Shown: positions 31,118-38,608 of the stretch, in pieces
Layout: each line of letters begins with the position of its first letter
Numbering within the stretch: position 1 is the first letter of the stretch
Assembly: GCF_009812035.1 (NCBI RefSeq)
Contig: NZ_VZIZ01000007.1
Span: forward strand, 62,001-126,000
Source: Psychrobacter nivimaris
GTDB lineage: Bacteria; Pseudomonadota; Gammaproteobacteria; Pseudomonadales; Moraxellaceae
DNA length: 64,000 nucleotides
Direction of reading: 5' to 3'
Notes under the pieces: model-generated
The model's input: only the letters and a program-made list of their open reading frames with translations
Database searches by the model: none
Told to the model about the DNA's origin: nothing
Translations under genes and position numbers: made by a program

Positions 31118-32364
31118 TCATAAAGATGGTCGGTATTTATACCGGCCTCTTTCAGTATGAATTGCTCAATCCTCCCATGCCACATTCTCAATAAATCAAT
31201 CGGACGGTCAACATAGTGCTTCTCATCGATAGCACTTGGACGATGACCCATAACCTGATTGACAATCCCACGCGGTACATCTACCCACTCAGACAGTGTT
31301 CTGAATGACTTACGCATAGCTTTAGGCGGCAAGTTCGGCAAGCCGTTCTCCACAAGCAAGGTGCGATACTTCTTAGTAACTTCAATATACCCTTCCTGCC
31401 TTACCTTACTCCCAAAAACAAAATCATTGATACGCGGCAAAGCTTGGATAGTTTGCTTAGTATAAGGCGTCAGCGGTATTACGCGCTCCCACTGGTCAAC
31501 CTTATCGACAATCTTAATCGTATTCCACTCAAAATCTATGTCAGTCCATTTAAGCTGCAGCATCTCACCCGGTCGAGATCCGTTCATTAGCATACAGATT
31601 AAAGCAGCTCGTTGAACGCTACCAATCTGGCCAACTACACTAAACCAAGTTTCTAACTGTTGTTTCTGCAGCGAACCTTTATGAGCACGCACACTTTGTA
31701 CTGACTTATTTACCTTACGGCTGTTATAAGTCTTATTTGGTATTAGCTCAGCATATTTGTCTGTATCTTCTGCCCAGTTCGCACAGGCTTTGAACATACG
31801 AAAGTTTTTAGCCATTGTAGTAGCGCGCGTCTCATTCTCTTTACGAATCCAAGACTCTACAAAATCAGGCGTGAGCTCAGCAAGCGACACCTCCCATATA
31901 TTACCGATTGGCTGAGCCATATAAGGCTTGTCTGTCAGATACGGACGTGCTGCTTGATAGTGATCATTAAGATAAGTCTTTGACCATTCAGATTTATGAG
32001 TATTAATGTAGTGCGTAAACAGGTCGCCAAACGTCAGCTGCTTGCGTACTTGGTCACGAGCAAAAGCCTTATTCTTGGCTAGATTGTCAGCCTTGGTGCG
32101 ACTTGGATCAATACCAGATGCTAACTGCTTACTAACCTCAGATGCTTTATCGATTGCATCTTGCAAACTCATAACAGGGAATTTACCCAAAGTGATACGC
32201 TTAGGTGTGCCGGTACCGCCAACCCTACCCTGATAAATAAATGCTTTGCTGCCACCAGGTGAAATGCGTAAGCCCAGACCTGTGAACCTCACATCCCAAA
32301 CGAAGTATTGTTTGTCCTGCGGTTCTAGTTTCTCAATTTTTGCAGTGGTTAACTTGGCTTCCAT
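31114..32364 (-). CDS. Tyrosine integrase (P4-type, DUF4102 N-terminus)
   Basis: 416 aa. The N-terminal DUF4102 domain is 'AKLTTAKIEKLEPQDKQYFVWDV...LGLRIS'. Catalytic residues visible are Arg in NGSRPGEM (about 262), the His-x-x-Arg-type box MGHRPSA (about 373) and Tyr in EKHYVDRP (about 385). The N-terminus faces the attachment site, 172 bases away. Direct repeats between the gene and the tRNA fragment are likely arm-type binding sites. Confidence 0.93.
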   Translation of the reverse strand: MEAKLTTAKIEKLEPQDKQYFVWDVRFTGLGLRISPGGSKAFIYQGRVGGTGTPKRITLGKFPVMSLQDAIDKASEVSKQLASGIDPSRTKADNLAKNKAFARDQVRKQLTFGDLFTHYINTHKSEWSKTYLNDHYQAARPYLTDKPYMAQPIGNIWEVSLAELTPDFVESWIRKENETRATTMAKNFRMFKACANWAEDTDKYAELIPNKTYNSRKVNKSVQSVRAHKGSLQKQQLETWFSVVGQIGSVQRAALICMLMNGSRPGEMLQLKWTDIDFEWNTIKIVDKVDQWERVIPLTPYTKQTIQALPRINDFVFGSKVRQEGYIEVTKKYRTLLVENGLPNLPPKAMRKSFRTLSEWVDVPRGIVNQVMGHRPSAIDEKHYVDRPIDLLRMWHGRIEQFILKEAGINTDHLYD

Positions 32365-32389
32365 GTGATTACTAATCTATTTTATAAAA

Positions 32390-32525
32390 AGTAATCATAT
32401 AGTAATCACATATAAAGTAAATTGCCATAAACTGAGTGATACTATTTTGAGGTGATGCACTCTAAGTTACTGATATTGTTTAAATAACTATATTGTAAAT
32501 GATATTGCGGTAAACTGAGTGATAC
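32390..32525. repeat. Repeated candidate integrase arm sites near attR
   Basis: A 22-bp motif ATTGCxxTAAACTGAGTGATAC occurs at 32421-32442 and 32504-32525, identical apart from two positions. A shorter direct repeat AGTAATCAY occurs at 32390 and 32401. All lie between the integrase start and the tRNA fragment. Confidence 0.65.
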
Positions 32526-32535
32526 GTTTAGACAC

Positions 32536-32583
32536 GGACTCATAATCCTTTGGTCGTAGGTTCAAGTCCTACTGGGCCCACCA
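32536..32583 (+). other. attR: 3' fragment of a CAU-anticodon tRNA
   Basis: From GGACTCATAATCC to TGGGCCCACCA the sequence matches the anticodon arm, T arm (GTAGG/CCTAC) and acceptor 3' end of a tRNA with CAT anticodon. The 5' half is missing and the bases before it do not form the partner stem (one mismatch already in the anticodon stem). The complete tRNA should be at the left prophage end. Ile2 or Met cannot be decided. Confidence 0.85.
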
Positions 32584-32600
32584 AATTTAAGTATTAATAA

Positions 32601-32632
32601 AAAAGACCTTCAAGAGATTGGAGGTCTTTTTT
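32601..32632 (+). terminator. Terminator of the host tRNA at attR
   Basis: AAAAGACCTTC/GGAGGTCTTTT stem with AAGAGATT loop and following T run, 18 bases after the tRNA fragment. Host-derived. Confidence 0.8.
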
Positions 32633-32801
32633 ATTGTCTGCTGTTTTTTTAGTAAATAACAACTATGTGTGTAAGCATAGATATAGGCACTTTATTCAAG
32701 CCTCTTCGCTGACAACGGATAATTATTGATGGTTTTGTAGTGCTGATTTTTTTCAGACCTCTTGCGAGCCGCTACAGCGTAATGTGCTAGTTTTAGACCC
32801 A

Positions 32802-32833
32802 AAAAGCCTAACTATTAATATAGATAGGCTTTT
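32802..32833. terminator. Bidirectional terminator downstream of mntP
   Basis: AAAAGCCTA-A-CTAT, loop TAAT, ATAG-A-TAGGCTTTT gives a nearly perfect inverted repeat with T runs on both strands, 90 bases after the mntP stop. The rest of 32640-32922 shows no gene. Confidence 0.7.
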
Positions 32834-32922
32834 CTTAGGTAAACAAGTGCTTTGCCCTTACAAGTCAGTAATAAACTTATACACGTAATGACTATCTGTT
32901 CGTAGTAGACAGTTTTATATAA

Positions 32923-33498
32923 TTATTGAAGATGGCTTAATAAAATCCATGCACCGATGGCAATTAGCATCACACCACCAAATATTTCAGCTCTATGACC
33001 GATTAAGGAGCCCAATACTTTTCCTAGCATCACGCCTAGCGTGACCATTACCGTAGTGGCCAAGCCTATCAGACCTGCTGCTAATAAAATGTTGACTTCT
33101 ATAAATGCCAAGCTTACACCGACAGCCATTGCATCAATACTAGTACCAAACGCAGTTATGGCAAGTTTAAAGAACGAATGTCTACGCGGTGCTTCTACTG
33201 ATTCGTTACTTGGCTTGAAGCCCTCATACAGCATATGCATACCGAGAGCAGCAAGAATGACAAATGCGACCCAGTGATCCCATGCTTCAATGAACGCTGC
33301 GTCTACAAAAGAGGTGGCAGAATGACCAATTAACCAACCAATAATAGGCGTGATCGCTTCAATGGTGCCAAAAATAACACCCATTCTGAAGGCTTCGGTA
33401 AAACGAGGATTTTTAAGACTTGTGCCTTTACTGATTGCCACAGAAAAGGCATCAGTAGACATAGAAAGCGCAAGTAATAGAAGTGCGATAGGATTCAT
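32923..33498 (-). CDS. mntP: Manganese efflux pump MntP
   Basis: 191 aa, the usual MntP length. The start at ATG 33498 ('MNPIALLLLALSMSTDAFSVAIS') gives the canonical N-terminus; a longer frame upstream runs through the riboswitch and is rejected. Six membrane segments are visible and the two repeat motifs with Asp (STDAFSVAISKG and GTSIDAMAVGVS) line the export path. It exports Mn2+ across the inner membrane and is controlled by the upstream manganese riboswitch. Confidence 0.95.
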   Translation of the reverse strand: MNPIALLLLALSMSTDAFSVAISKGTSLKNPRFTEAFRMGVIFGTIEAITPIIGWLIGHSATSFVDAAFIEAWDHWVAFVILAALGMHMLYEGFKPSNESVEAPRRHSFFKLAITAFGTSIDAMAVGVSLAFIEVNILLAAGLIGLATTVMVTLGVMLGKVLGSLIGHRAEIFGGVMLIAIGAWILLSHLQ

Positions 33499-33564
33499 GT
33501 GATTTTCTCTGGTCGAGTATAGAGTCCACGACATAGCCACACCCCCGACCTGCAGTGTAGATAT

Positions 33565-33668
33565 ATCGATGGTCTCGCCAACCGAGAGGTGTTCGCACCA
33601 TGGCATGTGGCCAAGTATGTTGATACGAACGCTTTCGCAGTACGAAAGCAGGCTACTCCCCAAAGAGA
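33565..33668 (-). promoter_or_regulatory. yybP-ykoY manganese riboswitch upstream of mntP
   Basis: On the minus strand the conserved pieces appear in order: GGGGAGTAGCC, ACATACTTGGCC, CATGGTGCGAACACC and GGCGAGACC. This is the yybP-ykoY aptamer that senses Mn2+ and commonly precedes mntP. It lies about 70 bases before the start. Confidence 0.9.
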
Positions 33669-33804
33669 GGTTAGATTAGCATTGATACGCTATAAGTCAA
33701 TCATAAAATGCCAAAAAATAATTTTTTGCACCTCATCAAATATAGAATGGAAAACGTTGACAAATACTTTTGGAGCAGATGAATACTTTAGAGAGTTATG
33801 AACA

Positions 33805-33852
33805 TTAAAAAACCCTTCACGCTAAATTTTCATAGCCTGAAGGGTTTTTTAA
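33805..33852 (-). terminator. Terminator of the TonB receptor gene
   Basis: Long inverted repeat AAAAAACCCTTCA.../TGAAGGGTTTTTT ending in T run on both strands, 14 bases after the stop at 33866. Confidence 0.85.
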
Positions 33853-33865
33853 TGTGTTGCGCTTT

Positions 33866-36262
33866 TTAGTAATCAACGGTATAGCTTAAGCCATAAGTCG
33901 TTCCTGATGCAGGTAAGCGGTTTAAATCACCAAATGTGGTTTGATGATAGACCGTTAGATAGTCTTTATTAAGCAAGTTATAAACGCCATAATCTACTCG
34001 GCCGACTGGCATATTTACTTGCCCTAATACATCAAGGGTCATATAACCAGTGACAGGTAAGGCACTAGAGTCAGGGTCTTGTTGTTGGTCTTTAAAGGCT
34101 TTATCATCCCCACCGATTGCCAATGCTTGTAGACGAATATTGCTGCCTTCATCGAAGTTATACTGAGCAAATGCGGTACCTTTTAACGGTGTTAGACGTA
34201 CTGCATCGAGCTCTAGCCAATCACCATCTTTGTCATACTGACCACGAGTATACGCCACACTACCGCCTACTTGCCACTTGTCACTGATATCATGACTAAG
34301 CGACCCTTCTACGCCATAGACGCGCTCATCGGTATCGACAACTTCTACGGTATAGCTGTCAGTAAAGCGCACGACTTTATCTGATTCGTTATAAAAACCA
34401 CTCAAGCGTGCTGCTGTATCGCCATGTTTACCTTGCCAACCAAACTCGTAGTTGTTGATCGCGATCGGTTGTACGTTGTCTGAATTAACTACAAACCCTG
34501 CACGCACATCACGCAGCGCACGTTGGATATCCGCTGTGGTAAACCCTTGTGAAAAATTAGCAAAGATTTGATCATTTGGGGTTAATTGATAGCTAGTACC
34601 GAGATTAAACAAGGTTTTGTCGTGATCTGTGCTGCCGTTTTCTACATCGCCTGCCTGATAGTCAATGCCGTAAGCTGCACTTGTTCCACTGATAGCAGAG
34701 CTATTAAAATACTCTTCAAGCAGTTGCTCATAGATGGGCGTAAAGGTATCAGTCTCTGACTTCAATTTTTGGTAACGCACACCAGCACTGGTATGCCACT
34801 TGTCGGTTATATCTACATCTGCATTGACAAAAGCGCCCCATTTATCAATGGTAGTATCTGGACCACCATTGTAGGTAAGCCCATTGGTTTGGGCGCTTAA
34901 ACCATTGCTAGCAAGGAACGTATTTAGGTCTTGACCATAGTAAGTTTGCTCACTGTTTTCGCGCTCGAAATCAGCACCATAGCTAAGTAGAGTCTTTTTG
35001 CCTGCGACTTCCGTCTCGGTTTGCATGGCGGCACGTAAGCCCATTACTTCGATGTCAGCTTCTGACTGAGTGACGACGACAGCCCCGCCCAATAATTCTT
35101 CTAGCGTACTCTTATCGGTAAGACCATTAGCTACCCAGACTTTGCCCGCTTGTTTAGGGAAATCTTTACCAGAAGGATAAAAACGGCCTTTCTCATCTCT
35201 ATAATAGCCTGTCAAGCTTAAGCTAGACCCTGAGCCTACAAAGTCATCATCGCTATAGCTTAAATTTACTGAGCTTTTTTCGGTATATGGCTCATTTTCT
35301 ACGTTGGCACCATCAATGGCTTTTAAAGACGGTGGTGCATCCTTAGGTTTTAACAAAACCTGTAAATTATCACCATAATCCGGGCCATAGTCGGTGTTTT
35401 GCTCATCTTTATAGTAAGTCACTGCAAGATCAAGACGTTGGCTGTCAGTGAGCTCTACACCCAAGCTACCATTTACACTTAGCGATTCGGTATCTTGCTG
35501 GTCAGTTTGGTTGGCATCTGGGCTGATTCGATTGCCTTTGCTATCAAACTTGCCGCCTTTATTATCATAATCAACATCTAATCGACCATACACTCGCTCG
35601 CCGCCATATCCTAAGGTTTGTCCTACATGATAACCCAATGAGTCTGACTCAAAACCACGACTGCTACTGACACCGACTCTAGTCTGTCTGATAGGGCCAT
35701 AACCTACCAAAGATTTGGTCACAAGGTTAATCAGGCCACCTGCTGCACCAGCACCGTAAATACTGGTGGCACCTGAGAGTACCTCTACCCGCTCAAGCTG
35801 CGCAGGATCGATACTATTGAGCTCGCGTGAAAGACTACGTGAACTGCTTAAAGGCACACCATTCAATAAGAACTGTACAGGGCGACCGTGCATGGTCGTA
35901 CCATAGTTACTAGTTGAGCCACTACTGGCACCCAGACTCGGTATCAATTGTGCCAAGATATCACCAGTGGTACGGTCACCCGTTGCCTGCATCTGAATCT
36001 GATTTTCAGTAATTACTTGGGTGACTGCTGGCATCTCACTAATTTTCTGTGCCAGTGCTGTACCCGTTCTGGCTTTGGCCGTGACATTAATAGTATCTAA
36101 AGTCACATTAGGCGTCTCATCTGACACAGTACTTGAAGCCATTTCCGCTGATGTCTGCGCATCCAATACGGCATCTGCTTCATTGATATTGTTTTGTGCA
36201 TATAATTGCTGACTAATACAGAGGGTAAGAACAGATAGAGCAACTTGATGATGGCTTTTCAT
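33866..36262 (-). CDS. TonB-dependent siderophore receptor
   Basis: 798 aa. Signal peptide in the first ~22 residues (ALSVLTLCISQQLYAQ). A TonB box-like stretch and plug follow ('TLDTINVTAKA', 'MPAVTQVITENQIQMQ', 'VRPVQFLLNG'-type core 'MHGRPVQFLLNGVPL', 'ERVEVLSGATSIYGAGAAGGLINLVTK'). The rest is a beta-barrel ending in the aromatic YGLSYTVDY. It imports a ferric siderophore across the outer membrane using TonB. Its upstream Fur box, and the importer genes next to it, support iron-regulated uptake. The siderophore cannot be named; hydroxamate is suggested by the FhuB-type permease. Confidence 0.92.
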   Translation of the reverse strand: MKSHHQVALSVLTLCISQQLYAQNNINEADAVLDAQTSAEMASSTVSDETPNVTLDTINVTAKARTGTALAQKISEMPAVTQVITENQIQMQATGDRTTGDILAQLIPSLGASSGSTSNYGTTMHGRPVQFLLNGVPLSSSRSLSRELNSIDPAQLERVEVLSGATSIYGAGAAGGLINLVTKSLVGYGPIRQTRVGVSSSRGFESDSLGYHVGQTLGYGGERVYGRLDVDYDNKGGKFDSKGNRISPDANQTDQQDTESLSVNGSLGVELTDSQRLDLAVTYYKDEQNTDYGPDYGDNLQVLLKPKDAPPSLKAIDGANVENEPYTEKSSVNLSYSDDDFVGSGSSLSLTGYYRDEKGRFYPSGKDFPKQAGKVWVANGLTDKSTLEELLGGAVVVTQSEADIEVMGLRAAMQTETEVAGKKTLLSYGADFERENSEQTYYGQDLNTFLASNGLSAQTNGLTYNGGPDTTIDKWGAFVNADVDITDKWHTSAGVRYQKLKSETDTFTPIYEQLLEEYFNSSAISGTSAAYGIDYQAGDVENGSTDHDKTLFNLGTSYQLTPNDQIFANFSQGFTTADIQRALRDVRAGFVVNSDNVQPIAINNYEFGWQGKHGDTAARLSGFYNESDKVVRFTDSYTVEVVDTDERVYGVEGSLSHDISDKWQVGGSVAYTRGQYDKDGDWLELDAVRLTPLKGTAFAQYNFDEGSNIRLQALAIGGDDKAFKDQQQDPDSSALPVTGYMTLDVLGQVNMPVGRVDYGVYNLLNKDYLTVYHQTTFGDLNRLPASGTTYGLSYTVDY

Positions 36263-36364
36263 AATTTTTTCACTTAGGTTATTTCACTTAGTTGGATAAA
36301 TAAACAGTGATATGAGTAATATTTAGCTAATAATACTGTGTGTACTAACTTTGTGAAGAGCATT

Positions 36365-36383
36365 GTAAATGATAATCGTTTTT
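36365..36383 (-). promoter_or_regulatory. Fur box upstream of TonB receptor
   Basis: GTAAATGATAATCGTTTTT matches the 19-bp Fur consensus at 14 positions, including the core ATGATAATC. It is about 100 bases before the receptor start. Confidence 0.7.
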
Positions 36384-36584
36384 ATTTCCATATGTATCTA
36401 TATCTTGTTAGTAGCGTTTATTTGTGTTGTTTTCGCAGGTATAGTTGGCTATTTAATCTTTGATAATTTCATTAGTCATTGAATAATTTATCTAGCTCAT
36501 TGTTATGATAGGCCTTAAAGAAGCGTTGGAGTTCCATCTCATCCTCTCTATACTTATTTTGACGACCTGATAATAGCTGCTATG

Positions 36585-36833
36585 CTACATCACAGATAAT
36601 ATAAATACACCATCACTATCGATAATGGCAATATCGCCTGAACGAATAATCGCTATCTGCTCACCGAAGCGATAGCAAATATTGGGTGCTAGAGTGCCTT
36701 GTGTTTAGTTACTCTTGCACATAGTCACAGCGCTGATACCCTGCATAAATACAGGGAAACCTAACTTACTTTTATCCAGTGGGTGAAAAGGACAATTGAT
36801 TAATGATGCCCACTGTTCTGCGGCGATTAATGC
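36585..36833 (-). pseudogene. Decayed RraA-like protein remnant
   Basis: A frame with start and end missing encodes 'LGFPVFMQGISAVTM' and, after an in-frame TAA at 36705-36707, 'YRFGEQIAIIRSGDIAIIDSDGVFIL', the conserved core order of RraA / HMG-aldolase-like proteins. A stop precedes it at 36834 and another follows at 36585. It is a fragment without start codon, so non-functional. It lies between two siderophore genes in the same orientation. Confidence 0.6.
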
Positions 36834-36871
36834 CTAGTGCCAAAAATCAATGATATTTCCGTCTTGATAAG

Positions 36872-36894
36872 TTAAATTAAACCCCGATAGGGGG
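36872..36894 (-). terminator. Weak terminator after MFS gene
   Basis: On the minus strand CCCC(C)TATCGGGG is followed by TTTAATTT, 8 bases after the stop. Short but correctly placed. Confidence 0.45.
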
Positions 36895-36901
36895 TATTCG
36901 T

Positions 36902-38401
36902 TTATGGGGATCGTGGTAATTTGCACGCTGAAGGGATTGTGAATAATAAAATCATCGCGATGACCACCAGTATTTCTTGGATCGCGCTTGCCATGCCGTC
37001 ACTACTACCTGCTGCTAATAACTGCGCACTTCGACTGCCTATATAAAGGGTGGACAGCGTGATAAATATAGTAGAGATGATACGGCGACTGATGTTATTA
37101 AGGGCGGCTCCCTCAGTGACCGCGTCTTTGGGTAAGCTGCTAAAACCAACGGTAGTGGTCGGCAGATACGCCAAACCTACCCCAATACCTCGCACACTCA
37201 TAATTAGCATTAATAGCCAAAGCGTAGGCTGATACAAGCACCATGCCAGCATCAAAGTAGACAGCGCACTAATCGCAATTCCTACGATGCCAATCCCTCG
37301 GGCACCTTGCTTATCTACCATCTTGCCAGCGTAATGCGTGGTGACACTGGCTACGAGCGTCGCGACCATCAGGACAATACCTGTCCATAAGGCACTCTCA
37401 CCCATTACATCTTGGATTAACACGGGCAATAGCAAGAGACACAGCATCAAACCGACTGTTTGGCTAATGCTAATTATATTACTGTGCAAATAGGTTTTAT
37501 TGTTAAACAAGCGTACGTTTAATAATGGATATTTTTGACGCTGCTCAAAGGCCCACCAAACCACCGCGGACAGTAGAAATCCGACAGACAATAAACCCAA
37601 CGTGGCTATCTTTAATAACCCGTCGCTGCTGAACAATCCACTAGTGAAGTCTATCTTCAGCGTGCTCAGCCAAACCATCATCGCAAGCAGCCAAGTGAGT
37701 AAGCTGACAAACCCGATGGTATCGAAAGGGCTCTTTTTTTCATATGAGCGCATGTCCGGTATTAACCACCACACCATCGCCATGACCGCCATACTAAGTG
37801 GTAACGTAATGGCAAACAGTGTCCACCATGCAAACTGCTCAGCCAAGTAAGCACCGACCAAAGGGCCAAACGCCAACGACATCATAATAACGATGCCCCA
37901 TAGCGCCATTACTCTGCCATGCTGCTGCTGCGGATAAATCTGATATAGCATGCCAATAGATAGTGGAATAATCAGACCGCCACTCAGCCCTTGTATGGCT
38001 CTAGCAATGATAACAAAGCTCATAATATAGGCTAGCATGCCAATGACTGAGCCTAGCATAAACCCAAAAATTGCCGCTAAATAAATATATCTAAAAGGAA
38101 ATTTTTTGTTTAGGTAGCCGCTGAGCATCAGCCCCACACTCATGGCCAATACATAAGCATTTAGCACCCAGCCGCCCATCACAATATCGACATCAAACAC
38201 CGACATAAAGACAGGAATCGCTGGATTAAGTGCACTATTACTAAAGCTGACGACCGTACCGCCGAGTAATAGTGTCAGTAATACCTGCTGTACTTGTTTG
38301 TTGCTCAAGCCATCACTACTACTCTGAGAGGCTTCGTTTATAGGCGACTCATTTGTAGATGTCTTATTTATAAGTACTTTATTTATAGGAGCGTTGCTCA
38401 T
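36902..38401 (-). CDS. MFS transporter, DHA2-type, probably siderophore export
   Basis: 499 aa with about 14 membrane segments, the count of the DHA2 (EmrB/QacA) group. Motif 'LNAYVLAMSVGLMLSGYL' and 'AIQGLSGGLIIPLSIGML' fit the family; the N-terminus is a Ser/Asn-rich repeat (about 25 residues) that should be cytoplasmic. In this position, between the permease and TonB receptor genes, export of the cognate siderophore is likely but drug efflux is not excluded. A 12-codon frame overlaps its start by one base, so translation may be coupled. Confidence 0.82.
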   Translation of the reverse strand: MSNAPINKVLINKTSTNESPINEASQSSSDGLSNKQVQQVLLTLLLGGTVVSFSNSALNPAIPVFMSVFDVDIVMGGWVLNAYVLAMSVGLMLSGYLNKKFPFRYIYLAAIFGFMLGSVIGMLAYIMSFVIIARAIQGLSGGLIIPLSIGMLYQIYPQQQHGRVMALWGIVIMMSLAFGPLVGAYLAEQFAWWTLFAITLPLSMAVMAMVWWLIPDMRSYEKKSPFDTIGFVSLLTWLLAMMVWLSTLKIDFTSGLFSSDGLLKIATLGLLSVGFLLSAVVWWAFEQRQKYPLLNVRLFNNKTYLHSNIISISQTVGLMLCLLLLPVLIQDVMGESALWTGIVLMVATLVASVTTHYAGKMVDKQGARGIGIVGIAISALSTLMLAWCLYQPTLWLLMLIMSVRGIGVGLAYLPTTTVGFSSLPKDAVTEGAALNNISRRIISTIFITLSTLYIGSRSAQLLAAGSSDGMASAIQEILVVIAMILLFTIPSACKLPRSP

Positions 38402-38608
38402 TAAGCAGTGGCACCATAAAATTGGGTGACGGTCGGCATGACTTGCTCCTAGTTATTATTTTGTTAGCCTGCCGAGCACGTCATCCAATCTCGCTGAAAC
38501 TTAGCATCATTATTCTTATCAAAATACTGATCAAATAAGGTTAGATAAGCCTCTGCTGAATGAAGTCAAAATTGCCGGCTATTCAAATTCAATGCTTGCA
38601 GACATGAG
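38402..38608 (-). other. Gap with short coupled frame and possible gene remnant
   Basis: A 12-aa frame (38401-38439, MPTVTQFYGATA) has a good ribosome site (GGAGCAAG) and its stop overlaps the MFS ATG (TAATG). Before it a stop-free stretch reads SAEAYLTLFDQYFDKNNDAK and more, then stops, like the end of a lost gene. Function unclear; I do not assign a family. Confidence 0.35.

Larger units (their letters stand above)
1..32583. mobile_element. Prophage (integrase-proximal part; left end outside window)
   Basis: The block holds terminase, portal, capsid, tail, replication, CI/Cro/CII-type regulators and a tyrosine integrase, and ends in a 3' tRNA fragment at 32536-32583 that marks the attachment site. 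All structural and leftward early genes are on the minus strand, the rightward early operon is on the plus strand and the integrase on the minus strand. The left boundary is not visible, because the first tail gene runs off the window. The structural part is Mu-like while integration and control are lambda-like, so the element is a mosaic siphovirus-type temperate phage. No contractile-tail genes, tape-measure gene or lysis genes are seen; the latter two probably lie to the left. Confidence 0.95.

Noticed and set aside
33499..33663. N-terminal extension of MntP
   Set aside because: The extra frame runs through the conserved riboswitch sequence and the family starts at MNPIALL.
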